This document shows, piece after piece, positions 45,231 to 56,065 of a DNA stretch of 64,000 nucleotides. Each line of letters begins with the position of its first letter. Position 1 is the first letter of the stretch. Location of the stretch: positions 3,162,001 through 3,226,000 of the forward strand of contig JAKCOZ010000058.1 of assembly GCA_022605955.1 (NCBI GenBank), written 5' to 3'. Source of the DNA: Rallus limicola. Taxonomy: Eukaryota > Chordata > Aves > Gruiformes > Rallidae. The notes under the pieces are model-generated. The model made no database searches, had not been told where the DNA came from, and worked only from the letters and a program-made list of their open reading frames with translations. The translations under genes were made by a program, and so were the position numbers.

Positions 45231-48200
45231 GTTTAGCTGTTGTAAGCAGTTCCAAGGATTCGGTCTCTGCAGCTCTGTCAGGTAACACGCCAGGATGGCA
45301 CTCGCAGAGTCGCTCCTCGCTTCGGCTTAACAGGGATGTTTTCAGAAGAACCATCTCCCTGAGGACTCCCCACCGTGCTCAGCTTAGCCGAGAGTTATTT
45401 CAGTAAGAGTAGCTTTCTGCAAGGAAATAGGAAAGGTACCCTGGTTGGAGATATTCAGAGTTACCTGCCACGGTGACAATGGGCCCCAGCAGGCCGGGAA
45501 GCCATTCTACTCAAGAAAGGGCACGGAGGGATTCGACAGAAAGATGACAGAGCAGACAGCCTTTCTCAGAGCCAGCCGGAAGGCACCCGCCTGCCCACCT
45601 GGAGCTTTCAGACAGCTCCAAGGAAGCAACACACCTCTGCCATTATAGCAAACGCTACTTCAAGCAAGCTGCAGTTTCCAGGGTTAGAAATTGCATAGTA
45701 GTGGGACTCATGCCTAATGCTCATCGCTTCTTCTGCTCATTTCCTTTCAAATGCAAAGTCTAATTATCCTCTGACTCTGAAGTGGAGCCACTCCATTCAA
45801 AAATATTGCCATTATTACATTTTGAACCAGTCGGCCACCTGCCCGCCCAATCATCTCTGCCCACACAGCCCAGCCAAGCTACTCTGCCACTGCTAACCCT
45901 GAATTCCCCCTGCCCATCCTAAAGAAAGAGCAGCAAGATCAACAGAAGAGCATCCTGAGCAATCCTGATCTCTGAGCTGACCCAGCTTTGTGCAGAGGTT
46001 GACTAGAAACCCCCTAAGCTCCCTTCCAACCCTAACTCTAATTTTCAAGTGGTTCTAAGTTTCAAGCAGACAAAGCAATAGAAACTGATAGAAAGCCTGG
46101 TTCTGTAACATATGCTGCACCATGGGTTACATGTTTCCCTTTTTAGGGTTTTCCCCTAATTCTAAAGGGCTGGCTAATGGTCACCACACAGCCAGGGACA
46201 TGTCACATTTAGTAACTCACAGACAGCACCTCAGTTACCTTTCCAAACCATTCCCGCTGATGGCCTTTTTTCCAGCTCCTCCAAATTTGACATCCATAGA
46301 TTACCTGCCAGAGCACTCATGGATGAGCGGCTGACCTGAATACAGCCTGACAAGTTTCCTGAATGCTGTAGTATCATTTACTTGGGGTGGAGCATCCTCA
46401 GTAAAAGACAAGAATTGAAAGCACCAACAGTGTCACAATAGATGGTGCAATTAGGGCAACGCAGCACGCTGTAGAAGAAAAGCTGGGCAAGGAAAAGCTG
46501 GAATTTACCATACCAAGACAAAACATACATATCAAATTACTCCTGTGTTTCAGAATCTCTCTTATGTACAAGCATCAGCAAAACTGACTGTATGCTAGTA
46601 CACAATCAGCAAACAAGCAGCAGAGATTTACCTTCTCTAATTACTGTTGGTTATAACCCTCTTAGCATGTTTCCTTCCCCTCCAAAGAAACCTACAGGGA
46701 GCGTACTCACATTAGCAGAATTACCCACCCAGTATGGTTCACCTCCCTGAGCTCACTTTAAAAGAAGAGAGCAAGCTTAGCTTGAGGGCAATTTAAAGCA
46801 TAGCTCAGAAGCACAACTCCAGCTGTCCCCTACTCTCCTACAAAAGCCAAACAACATCAGCCTCTCACCCTAAATTAGGAGCCTAGAATCAGGTGAGGTG
46901 GTGTATTTTTCCCTTATTTCCCCATTAGCACTACATCTGCCCGTGCTCAGCTGTGGCTCTTTAAAGGTCATATCCACAGCTGATGTCTTTTTCCTCTCTA
47001 TTTTTCTTCAGCCAATAACAGGCTATTACAAAAAAACAGTAAGAAAATGTTGTACAAAATTATTTTGTGAAACAGGAACTGTTCAGGAAAGGATTAAATG
47101 CTCCCCAGGGCTTTAATATGGCTTTGGAAATTCATTAGATTGTCAACTGTTGGTGTCTTGTTAGGCAATTCCCTGCAACAGAGTGAATCTTGGACTTGGG
47201 CATAACACAAGCAGCCTTGGATGAAAGCCACAACGATGGAAACAAAATGAACTCGCACATGTGCTTTGACATGATGTTTACCTAGTTGTACCCAGAATCA
47301 TGACTGAGAGTATTTGTTTACAAATAACAGAAGCTGAAAATGGAAGGCGAGATCCTGATGTCCCGTAAGACCCCTGCACCCTAAAGCTATAGCACAGGCA
47401 GTAAAGGCAGAGGGTAACAAAGCCTGCCCAGAGCAGGGGAGAGATGAATGCAAGCAGTCTCCCCTACTCCATGATAGCCAGCCAGGCACAATTTGCAACC
47501 ACAAACAGCTGCTGCTTCAGCCAGGCAGATGCAGTGCTTTTCCAGGATGTGTGCTTTATTAGAAGAATTACCAATCACCAGATAATAGAAAATCCCACTA
47601 AAAAACCAAAGGTGCTTTTGCCACCATGAGGAAGAAGGAAACACAAGGACTAGAGTTAGCCAGAGATCCCTTCTTGATAGAATGAAGTTGGGCAGCCAGG
47701 AAAGGCCTTCAGATCCTTCAGCCTGGTGGTGCAGATGGCTGTGGGTTCTGAAAGGTTCGGCTCTACTTAAGCACCAAGGGAGCACAATGGGAAAGTATTA
47801 GCAACCTCCTTTACTTCAGTCCTACCTTCATGAAATCAGGAAACCTTTTGATTTAAAAAAGAAATGGACCAGATATCCCATAACTGAAAATTAGGAGTAG
47901 GAACTCATCCTTGGAGCAATTTCCATGCTTGCTCTTCCAGTAAAATCAGTGCCTGAGGAACAATTATGCAGAGATATTCTCTTGGCCAGGATCTTGCCTG
48001 CCATCCTCCCCCCACCCCCCGGATGGTGCAGAAAGGTCCTGTCAGTCTTTCTTAAAAAAAAAAACCCACAAAGAAATTGAACAAATCATGCTGAGTTCTT
48101 GTTTGGCAGAATTCAGTAACTGTGATCCCTGCTGTACTGAGGAACCAGACTCAACATACCTGTTCAATCTCACTCTGTGCTAACAGATTTCAGAGCGGCC

Positions 48201-48826
48201 TATACAAAGCACTGGATGTCCCCTCCAGTGCACTGTTCAGACCCCCTGGAGCCTTCTCCCATTATTCTCGCTGTGGTTTTATCTGCGTCCTCCAGAAAGG
48301 TATTTACGGCAAGCGAAAAACATGACACAGCATTTGCTTTCTCAGAGCACAGACACAACTGCTACTTGAGGTCCAAGTGTCAGCTCCACAGCTGTGGGCA
48401 AACCCTTATGCAGATGTACATTCATTTGGCTCCAATAATTGCACTTTGCACAACGGCCTGTTGAAGCATTCAGGTGCAAGGTAAAGTTACCTTGTGCTGA
48501 AAAGGACAGTATGGATTCTTTGTATTTAATAACTAGGGAGACTTTGAAATTGCATAGGGCACCCTTATTTGTGTCAGTTGCATACCCTGCTCTACAAGGT
48601 ACAGAGAGATAGAAGGCCAGCATCTTTAGTAAGAAAGAACACATCCATTACTCATAAAGCGATATGACCTTTCCAGACTCTCCTTCTATGTGTTACTCTG
48701 AATCTCCTTTATATGACTACACAGAATTTCCCTGATGTGCACACAAATCTAGCTAGCTTGAGCTCTGCCAGGAAAACCATACATTCAGTAGGAAACTGCG
48801 TGGGAGTGGTTGATTTCATCAAACAG
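45231..48826. other. Intergenic sequence without supported genes
   Basis: About 3.6 kb of mixed sequence. Only a CR1-like phrase, CCTAAGCTCCCTTCCAACCC at about 46012-46031, stood out. No exon of a known gene was recognised. Confidence 0.4.
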
Positions 48827-49059
48827 TGTGGTGGTTTGACCCTGGCTGGAGGCCAGACACCCACCAAAGCCACTCTATCGCTCCCCCTTTTCAGCTGGAC
48901 AGGGAAGAAAATATGTATTGAGAAGCTCAGGAGTCAAGATAAGGACAGGGAGAGATCATTCTGCAATTAGTGTCACAGGCAAAACAGACTCAACATGGAA
49001 TAAAGGACAGAAAAATCCTTAATTGATGACACTGCACTGCACACCCAGTGACACCAGTC

Positions 49060-49423
49060 TGCCGCAATTGAGGGACGGGACACCGCTTAATATAAGCATA
49101 GTGATCGTTTTATTGTACGCACACAATAGTTTTTATAGTTTCTAGCTACAGAAGAACAAAGCGTGTTCTGTACTGATTGGTTAACATAAGATCGTCTCAT
49201 AGCTGTCTATAAGTCGTAGATGTTGCTAGGGTAGTGTGTTATCTTCGCCTTGCTGCTTTAGTTACACAATAATCACCACGGAATGTTTTCGCTTCACAAG
49301 GTCCTGTGGCGTCCTGCTTATCAGGTCTCCCACAGTTTTCGTCCGACCAAGGCAATCACATCTTGGTCACATCCTTCATGGTGTAACTCTTCGGGTGCAG
49401 AACCATCTTTTACTTTTCCCACA
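49060..49423 (-). repeat. 3' LTR of provirus B
   Basis: 364 bp, TGCCGCAATTG to CTTTTCCCACA on the plus strand. Read on the minus strand it has TATAAA (49132-49137) and, about 20 bp on, AATAAA (49108-49113), so R would be short. The env frame ends inside it at 49321. Confidence 0.95.
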
Positions 49424-50600
49424 TCTCCCCCGTTCTGTTGGACAATAAGAACTTTGTGAATAGAGTTAGATATCATTTTTTGTATACACTGTAAAAAGCA
49501 TGGCAAACAAATTAAAAATACTAAAATGACAAGCACAATATACAGCATCGTTTTTATCAAACTTTTTATCCATCCTGTAAAACCCCAGCTAGAAAACAGT
49601 TTATCTAGCCAGTCCCATCTGTCGTCTTCTCGGAGTTTTGTAACTCTGTTCTTAAGTTGTTGTATGCTGGCATGGATCGATTCAGAGTGATCCGAGAGAT
49701 TCATACAACACATGCCTTCAAAATCCTCACATCCATGCCCTAGAGCTAAAAGCAAAAAGTCTATAGCAGCGCGATTTTGTAAAGTTGCATGTCGTACACT
49801 ATCTACATCAAGTAAGAGACCAGAAAGTGCCTCACTAGTAGCATTGGTTTGTTTTGCTAGCCAACATCCCAATTTGTCCAAAGTGCCCAGTGCTTTTGCA
49901 GCTGCGACACCAGGGGCAAGGAGGGAGGCCATAAAGCGTTGCTCAAAGTTCCAAAAATTTATATTGTCATTACACTCGGCAGTAAAGGCGTGAGTTAACC
50001 GTTTCCTTCGAGAGTGAATCTTGCGCATTTGTAAAACGCTAGATGTGTTGGGGGTAAGGAGTGAAAGGCGTCCCAAACTACAAGGGCCTCCTTTAATGTG
50101 TGAAGGTATGCCTGCCCACGCCCGGTCCCCACAAATAAAAAATATGCCAGGTGGTAATGCTACGGGCATATTTGTGGAGTGTGATATGTTGCTCGATGTA
50201 TAATTACACCAAGCTGTTTCATTGCGAAATATGGGGTGCATGGGGGATACATCCCATGCCCGTGATTGATTCTTCCCTGTATAGTTGAACTTAACACAAA
50301 AATCCATTTTTACTGATCCCAATAGTTCAATCTCTTGGGGTTCTAAACTGAGCTGTGGCCTATATGGTGTCCACCCATCCCAATTATCTGTGGGATTGGC
50401 CATCAGGCCCGATTGCAGACTACTGCACAACCCTGTCCACTTATCAAGTGGTAATCCTACTAGACAAGTAGAAAAGGGGTTTTCTGGAGAGGCAGTGGCC
50501 AAGCAGAGAGTATCTTGACCTGTTAGGTTGGCCAGTGTAACCCATATATTAACCTTAGGGAAAAATGGGAGAAAAACAAAAGCAAAAGGAATATCATGAT
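49321..50600 (-). CDS. env: env of provirus B, short surface subunit
   Basis: One open frame overlaps the end of pol and runs to 49321 inside the LTR. The true start is probably supplied by splicing, because the frame is open upstream of 50502 behind a TTTTCCCTAAG acceptor-like site. Features: several N-glycosylation sites, a furin-type RRKR site, a transmembrane subunit with a C-x6-CC motif (CEDFEGMCC) and a hydrophobic anchor at MLYIVLVILVFLICLPCFL. The transmembrane part resembles alpharetroviruses by family knowledge. The surface part is only about 165-190 residues, well below what is usual, which suggests an internal loss. No claim on function is made. Confidence 0.8.
49424..49433 (-). 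other. Polypurine tract of provirus B
   Basis: On the minus strand ACGGGGGAGA directly precedes the 3' LTR, as expected for plus-strand priming. Confidence 0.75.
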
Positions 50601-53164
50601 GGTGGTTTCCGGGTAGGCGGCGAAGCGTCCGTGTCTAGTTCTTCGGCTGAGGCCGTCGTCAATGGTTCTCTAAAGGGTTTAACATTCTTCGCCGGGATCC
50701 ACCGCGGACCACGTTCTGTGGAAACACAAGCATAACCCCTCCCCCAGGTAACAAGTGGGTAAGGGCCTAAAATTTTTCTTGTTTCTAGGTCCTTTATTAA
50801 AACTGGTGCCTTTTTTGATTCTGTAAATTCTTGGCTCATACTAAAGTGTCGAACAATAGGGGGATTCTGATCCATAAAAGAGCAATTTAAAAAATTGAAA
50901 ACATACAATGCTTTCTGTAGTCTTTCTCCTGGGGTTGCCCTTCCCATTCCCCCTTTTTGTTTTTGTAAAATATTTTTTAGAGACTGGTGAGAGCGCTCGA
51001 TAAGGGATTGGCCAGTAGGAGAATGAGGTATTCCTGTAATATGTGTAATGCCCCAGGTATTAAAAAAGGCTTGTAAAGTGACAGAAATATATGCAGGTCC
51101 ATTATCTGTTTTTATTTTTTGAGGTATTCCTAAGGTGGCAAAGGCCTGTAGAAAATGGCGTTTAGCATCGCGAGCCTTTTCTCCCGTATGACAGGAGGCA
51201 TATAAGGCTCCAGAAAAAGTATCTATCGAGACATGTATATATTTTTGTTTTCCAAATTCTGGGTAGTGTGTGACATCAGTTTGCCATAATTGTAAGGCTT
51301 GCAGTCCTCGGGGGTTGATTCCACCCGCGACTGATGGGAAAGACACACGTTGGCAATCAGGACATGTGGCAATAATTTCTGTTGCCTGTTGTGTAGTGAT
51401 ATTGAAGGAGCGTTTTAATGCCCCGGCATTCTGGTGAAAAAAGGAATGGCTAAGCCTTGCTTGGGCAAAAAGATCTGGAAGGATTTGTGCCGTAAGGGTT
51501 AATAGGTCAGCTTGTCTGTTTCCTTCTGCAATATAGCCTGGTAAAGTGGTATGCGATCGAACATGCATAATAAAATATGGAGTTAGTCTGGAATCCAACA
51601 GGGCAATAAGTTCCTGTAACAGATCGAATAAAAGAGGGTTAGAAACATCTTTCAAAACAGCGGCTTCTGCGCGTTGAACAATGCCGGCAACATAGGCAGA
51701 ATCAGTAATTATGTTAAGAGGTTCTGACCATTTGCGAAAAACACGTACAACTGCTGCAAGTTCTACAATTTGAGGCGAGCCTGGTGCTAGAGAAATATCT
51801 GAGTTCCATTTTTGGGTTTGTTGGTCCCACCAGATGATTACAGACCTATGAGTTTTTCCGGATCCATCTGTAAACACTGTAAAAGCTTCCAAAGGCGTCT
51901 CACTTCTCTTTGGTTTCTGTGAAAGTTGAAAGTCAAGGTGTAAAAGTTTATGAGCTGGCAGGTGAGAAGAGATCTGTCCAGAATAGTCAGCGAGAGCCAT
52001 GGCAAAGGCGTCCGATTGATGATATAGCCATGAAAGATAAGTTTTGACTACTGGCAGGTATATGTGTGTAAAGTCAATGCCTGCCAAAGCTAGCAGTCGT
52101 TGTCGTGCTTTAAGGATCAGAGAGGCAAACATTTCATGCTGCGCAAATATAGTTTTTGAGGGTTGATGTGATAAAAATATCCACTCAATAATTAACAATG
52201 GGTCTTTCTGCGCAATATCCCATTGAAAGATGAGGGCATATGGCTGTCTTGTGGGATTTAAAATTGTTAGATAAAATGGAAGGTCTGGATCACAACGGTG
52301 TGCCTGTCTAGATTCAATAGCTTCAGTAACTTTTGTAATGGCCTTCTGAGAAGGTTTGTCCAATGTTCTTGGAGCACAAATGTTAGTGTCCCCTTTCAAA
52401 AGTTTAAAAAGAGGATCAAGATCAGAGTTTGTAATTCCTAATAAGGGACGAACCCAGTTTATGGTTCCCAGGAGTTTTTGCACATCATTCAAAGTGGCTA
52501 TTTTTGTGTTTAGGTTAAGTGATTGGGGTGCTATGGTTTTCGATCGTATCAGCCAGCCCAAATATTTCCATGGGGATATTGATTGAATTTTTTCAGAGGC
52601 AACACAGAATCCAGCTGTATTTACAGCCTTGATGACAAGGGCTACGGCCTTCTGCATGTCTTTGTCATGAGATGCGGCTACAAGGATGTCGTCCATGTAA
52701 TGGTATAGCAAAATAGCAGGCATGGATTTTCTGATTGGGCTTAAAATTTTTGCTATATACCATTGGCATATTGTTGGACTATTTTTCATTCCTTGTGGCA
52801 GCACGATCCAATGGAATCGGCGTAAAGGTTCCTGTACGTTGACGCTTGGAATTGAAAAAGCAAATTTGGGTGCATCTTGAGGGTGTAAAGGTATGTTAAA
52901 AAAGCAATCTTTTAAATCAATTACTGTAAGATGCCAATTCCGAGGTAACATAGTTGGTGAGGGGAGCCCCGGTTGAAGGGGTCCCATGTCTTCCATAGCG
53001 TCATTGATTTTTCTAAGATCATGAAGTAGGCGCCACTTGCCACTTGGTTTTTTGATAACAAAAACAGGAGAATTCCATGGACTAACAGAGGGTACCACAT
53101 TGCCTTTTTGTAATTGTTCTTCTACTAGGTCATTTAAAGCGCGAAGTTTCTCGATAGGAAGGGG
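50594..53164 (-). CDS. pol: pol of provirus B: reverse transcriptase, RNase H, integrase
   Basis: Open from just after a TAG at 53165-53167 down to 50594 (first ATG at 53098, 834 codons). The reverse transcriptase has SPWNSPVFVIKKPSGKWR, LKDCFFNIPL, LPQGMKNSP and a YMDD catalytic box. RNase H begins near VFTDGSGK. Integrase has an HHCC zinc site (FFHQN...CPDC) and core motifs WQTDVTHY, KTDNGPAY and a later catalytic glutamate. All domains are uninterrupted downstream of the TAG. The expected entry is by -1 frameshift from pro. Confidence 0.92.
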   Translation of the reverse strand, partial: PLPIEKLRALNDLVEEQLQKGNVVPSVSPWNSPVFVIKKPSGKWRLLHDLRKINDAMEDMGPLQPGLPSPTMLPRNWHLTVIDLKDCFFNIPLHPQDAPKFAFSIPSVNVQEPLRRFHWIVLPQGMKNSPTICQWYIAKILSPIRKSMPAILLYHYMDDILVAASHDKDMQKAVALVIKAVNTAGFCVASEKIQSISPWKYLGWLIRSKTIAPQSLNLNTKIATLNDVQKLLGTINWVRPLLGITNSDLDPLFKLLKGDTNICAPRTLDKPSQKAITKVTEAIESRQAHRCDPDLPFYLTILNPTRQPYALIFQWDIAQKDPLLIIEWIFLSHQPSKTIFAQHEMFASLILKARQRLLALAGIDFTHIYLPVVKTYLSWLYHQSDAFAMALADYSGQISSHLPAHKLLHLDFQLSQKPKRSETPLEAFTVFTDGSGKTHRSVIIWWDQQTQKWNSDISLAPGSPQIVELAAVVRVFRKWSEPLNIITDSAYVAGIVQRAEAAVLKDVSNPLLFDLLQELIALLDSRLTPYFIMHVRSHTTLPGYIAEGNRQADLLTLTAQILPDLFAQARLSHSFFHQNAGALKRSFNITTQQATEIIATCPDCQRVSFPSVAGGINPRGLQALQLWQTDVTHYPEFGKQKYIHVSIDTFSGALYASCHTGEKARDAKRHFLQAFATLGIPQKIKTDNGPAYISVTLQAFFNTWGITHITGIPHSPTGQSLIERSHQSLKNILQKQKGGMGRATPGERLQKALYVFNFLNCSFMDQNPPIVRHFSMSQEFTESKKAPVLIKDLETRKILGPYPLVTWGRGYACVSTERGPRWIPAKNVKPFREPLTTASAEELDTDASPPTRKPPS

Positions 53165-53238
53165 CTATTGATCCACCCAAATAGGGGTATCTGTTTTCCA
53201 TGTAATTTTTAGAGTGTCGCGCTCCTCAATGGCCCCTC
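53165..53238 (-). pseudogene. pol: Start of pol of provirus B with in-frame TAG
   Basis: The pol frame is open from the pro overlap to TAG at 53165-53167, which sits just ahead of the reverse transcriptase in a conserved stretch (TPIWVDQ before the stop). This is the only stop I see in pol. It would block a full-length Gag-Pro-Pol product. Confidence 0.8.
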
Positions 53239-54120
53239 CTAAAAATGTGTTTTTAATGTCACTCCCCATTGTGTTAGTACATCACGTCCCCATAAAACCA
53301 TTGGTATTGGTAAAACAAAGGGTTTAACTGTGGCTATATGCCCTTCAGGGCCTTCAATAGTGACTGAGTGGAGGCTTTGTAGGCTTGTGCCGGTTCCTCC
53401 TACCCCCGCAAGGGCCTGAGGGGTGGAAGTCAAGGGCCAATGTGGGGGCCACTTTGCCTGTGAGATAACTGTAACATCAGCTCCAGTATCTAAGATTCCT
53501 TGCAAAAGATATCTTTGTCCGGACTGGGACAAAGTAGCTTTGCACATGGGACGATGTGGGGATATGTTTTGTGTCCAATAAATTGAAGGAGTGCCCGTAG
53601 ACCCAAAATTGCCTTCCCTAATGGGTTCGGCTGTGGCAGGGTCCTTTTGCGATCCCAAAAAGGGTACCAATTGAGCAATTCGACTACCTGCTGGAATAGT
53701 ACAAGGGGGAAAAGGAGTCCAAGCCATTATTGCAATGTTGCCCACCGCGTCTGCGTCCACCACTCCAGGGAGTACAAAAAGTCCTGTAAGCGTGGTAGAA
53801 GACCTACCAATGATTAGGGCGTTTTGTTTTCCCAGAGTAGAGCTGTCACTAGTGGTGGGCAGCAGGTGGACCGTGGAATCAAGTAAGGTTACTGTGTGGG
53901 CGGTTGCCAAGTCCAGTCCGGCACTGCCTGCGGTTGCTGGACATAGACCTGTGGCGTTGGCTGTGTCTGGACTCCCCCTTGTGGTGTAGCTGCATTTAGC
54001 GGAATTTGTTTCTGCACGCGCCGCTGATTCGCGCTCCGTGGCTTGTTTCCCTGGAGGGGCCGCCCCTGGGCATTGTATTTCGAGCGGCATTGACTTGTAT
54101 AATGCCGCCCTTTTTGGCAT
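53239..54120 (-). CDS. pro: pro of provirus B: dUTPase plus aspartic protease
   Basis: 293 codons overlapping the end of gag by about 230 nt in the -1 frame. The first half is a dUTPase domain (SAGLDLAT, LIIGRSSTTLTGLFVLPGVV, GSRIAQLV). The second half is the protease with active site GILDTGADVTVIS and the distal WGRDVL motif. A dUTPase fused ahead of the protease is a hallmark of betaretroviruses and is absent from alpharetroviruses. Confidence 0.92.
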   Translation of the reverse strand: MPKRAALYKSMPLEIQCPGAAPPGKQATERESAARAETNSAKCSYTTRGSPDTANATGLCPATAGSAGLDLATAHTVTLLDSTVHLLPTTSDSSTLGKQNALIIGRSSTTLTGLFVLPGVVDADAVGNIAIMAWTPFPPCTIPAGSRIAQLVPFLGSQKDPATAEPIREGNFGSTGTPSIYWTQNISPHRPMCKATLSQSGQRYLLQGILDTGADVTVISQAKWPPHWPLTSTPQALAGVGGTGTSLQSLHSVTIEGPEGHIATVKPFVLPIPMVLWGRDVLTQWGVTLKTHF

Positions 54121-55517
54121 CTGGGACAGACGCCTGGCGCTTTTGTCTGTGCCTGAGGCTTTGCCGGGCAGCTGTTTCTGAGGTGCCCGGGCTTTCCGCA
54201 GTTAAAGCAGGTAGGGGAGGTTCTCATAGCGGCGAAGGCGGCAGCCATAGCCTCAAACTTATGCTCCACTGTCCCTACACGGTTGCATGCCTCAACCATT
54301 TCAACTAGAGTAGGGTTTTTGTTTGGTAAAGCCTGTAAGACTCGTTTACAGTCCGCGTTAGCATTCTCTACAGCCAGTTTTAAAAGCAATATTTCTCTTG
54401 CCTCCGTGTTTTCAATCTGTTTTTCTAATGCCAGTCTTAGTCTATCTATAAACTGCATATAAGACTCACAGGGTTCCTGCACTATGGCAGTAAAAGCCTT
54501 TTGTGGTTTTTGAGGATCAGGAGTTTTCAAAAGAGCCTTTTTTGCTTCCTCGCGTACAGCTCTTAGAGCTTCCCTTGGGATTTCTCTGGTTTGCGCTACG
54601 GGGTCGGCATATGGCCCCGTCCCCATTAAATGTTCCAAGGTTAACGCAGCCATATTTGCATCAGCATGCCCTATATAGGTGGTCAGAAGGGTTTGTAACC
54701 CTTGTCTCCATTGTGATTCCCACAATGTGTATTGTATAGGTGTACAAAGCAATTGTGCGAGAGATTTTAGGTCATGGGGTGTCATAATATAAGTATCGAA
54801 AACAGACGATAACATACTGATAAAGTAGGGAGAAGAAAGACCGTGATCCGTAGCTGTACGACGCAGTTCCTTAATCACAGAAAAAGACAGAGGTTCCCAC
54901 TGAGCCCCGCGCCCTTGATACACGACCGGTGCTACAATTTTTTGTGCCACCTCCAAGTCCCCTTCCCTTAACGCTTGCCGTTTTATTTGGGTCCATACGT
55001 TATGTGGGTCAGGGGGGAACAAATCCGGCTCATCTTCCGAGTCTATAGGACCAGGAACAAAGGGGTCATCTTCAGGAGGGTAATTTACCAATACCTTTTT
55101 GTTTGAGGATGGCTTTGGCATTAATGGAGGTTCGGTTTTGGAGGGAGGGGGCAGCTCCGGTGGGGCTGAAGGAAGGACAGGGGAATCATCCCCGTCAGGA
55201 TCATTTTCGGGCGGTAGATTTGCTCTGTTTGAGCGCTCTTGTTCCTTTAAAGCTTCGAAAATAATTCTCCACCAAGGGAGTAGTTTCTGTGCTTGGGAGT
55301 CGCCCTTTGTGGCTCCGTCCCATAGTTTAACTCCCACAGTGTCCCATATATTTGTTGTAAAAATATTCGATGCAGTGACGGTAGGAATATTAACTTGGAC
55401 CCACTTCAAAGTACATTTAAGATCATGGCCCGAAATAGTCTTATCATGTTTTGCCAGTAAGGCTTTCATGAGTTCATAAACGTCCCTTTCCATGGGGGTC
55501 GAAGCTTGCCCTCCCAT
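53889..55517 (-). CDS. gag: gag of provirus B
   Basis: 542 codons, fully open. The start MGGQASTPME gives a glycine at position 2, suited to N-myristoylation of matrix. A late-domain PSAP is at residues 116-119, followed by proline-rich sequence and an acidic DSEDEPD stretch. The capsid region contains the major-homology-like PCESYMQFIDRLRLAL. Two CCHC zinc knuckles (CFNCGKPGHLRNSC and CPRCQKGRHYTSQC) lie near residues 440-475. It ends in a Gln/Pro-rich tail that overlaps pro. Confidence 0.93.
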   Translation of the reverse strand: MGGQASTPMERDVYELMKALLAKHDKTISGHDLKCTLKWVQVNIPTVTASNIFTTNIWDTVGVKLWDGATKGDSQAQKLLPWWRIIFEALKEQERSNRANLPPENDPDGDDSPVLPSAPPELPPPSKTEPPLMPKPSSNKKVLVNYPPEDDPFVPGPIDSEDEPDLFPPDPHNVWTQIKRQALREGDLEVAQKIVAPVVYQGRGAQWEPLSFSVIKELRRTATDHGLSSPYFISMLSSVFDTYIMTPHDLKSLAQLLCTPIQYTLWESQWRQGLQTLLTTYIGHADANMAALTLEHLMGTGPYADPVAQTREIPREALRAVREEAKKALLKTPDPQKPQKAFTAIVQEPCESYMQFIDRLRLALEKQIENTEAREILLLKLAVENANADCKRVLQALPNKNPTLVEMVEACNRVGTVEHKFEAMAAAFAAMRTSPTCFNCGKPGHLRNSCPAKPQAQTKAPGVCPRCQKGRHYTSQCRSKYNAQGRPLQGNKPRSANQRRVQKQIPLNAATPQGGVQTQPTPQVYVQQPQAVPDWTWQPPTQ

Positions 55518-55680
55518 TTCGATTACCCGCAGCTCACCTCACTCCGATGAGGGATTGTTAGCCGGCTTCTGCTTCCTTTCAGCAGTTCAATCTCGTAGTT
55601 CTGCGGGAGTTGCGACCGGCTGCCAGATAGGCAGTTTTCCGTTTCTTCGGATTCCGAGCTGTCCGTTCCTTTCGAAACGA

Positions 55681-55699
55681 ATCACGTCGGGGGTCACCA
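55681..55699 (-). other. Primer-binding site of provirus B, tRNA-Trp type
   Basis: On the minus strand TGGTGACCCCCGACGTGAT follows the 5' LTR after two bases. It matches the 3' end of tRNA-Trp apart from one extra C. Alpharetroviruses use this primer. Confidence 0.75.
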
Positions 55700-55701
55700 T
55701 T

Positions 55702-56065
55702 TGCCGCAATTGAGGGACGGGACACCGCTTAATATAAGCATAGTGATCGTTTTATTGTACGCACACAATAGTTTTTATAGTTTCTAGCTACAGAAGAACA
55801 AAGCGTGTTCTGTACTGATTGGTTAACATAAGATCGTCTCATAGCTGTCTATAAGTCGTAGATGTTGCTAGGGTAGTGTGTTATCTTCGCCTTGCTGCTT
55901 TAGTTACACAATAATCACCACGGAATGTTTTCGCTTCACAAGGTCCTGTGGCGTCCTGCTTATCAGGTCTCCCACAGTTTTCGTCCGACCAAGGCAATCA
56001 CATCTTGGTCACATCCTTCATGGTGTAACTCTTCGGGTGCAGAACCATCTTTTACTTTTCCCACA
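55702..56065 (-). repeat. 5' LTR of provirus B
   Basis: 364 bp, reading the same as the copy at 49060-49423 at every position I compared. TTTATT at 55751-55756 is the reverse complement of its AATAAA signal. Confidence 0.95.

Larger units (their letters stand above)
49060..56065 (-). mobile_element. Class II endogenous retrovirus, young full-length provirus B
   Basis: A 7.0-kb provirus on the minus strand: 5' LTR 55702-56065, primer site, gag, pro with dUTPase, pol, env, polypurine tract, 3' LTR 49060-49423. The LTRs are both 364 bp and read as identical. A 6-bp duplication, CCAGTC, flanks it (49054-49059 and 56066-56071). The frames shift by -1 from gag to pro and again from pro to pol, the betaretrovirus plan. 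The primer site and env point towards alpharetroviruses. Observed defects are one in-frame TAG between pro and the reverse transcriptase and a short env surface part. It is likely a recent, perhaps polymorphic, insertion. Confidence 0.95.

Noticed and set aside
49236..49448. Plus-strand 70-codon frame repeated at 55878-56102
   Set aside because: It is the same LTR read on the opposite strand in both places, so the repetition reflects the LTR pair and not a gene family.
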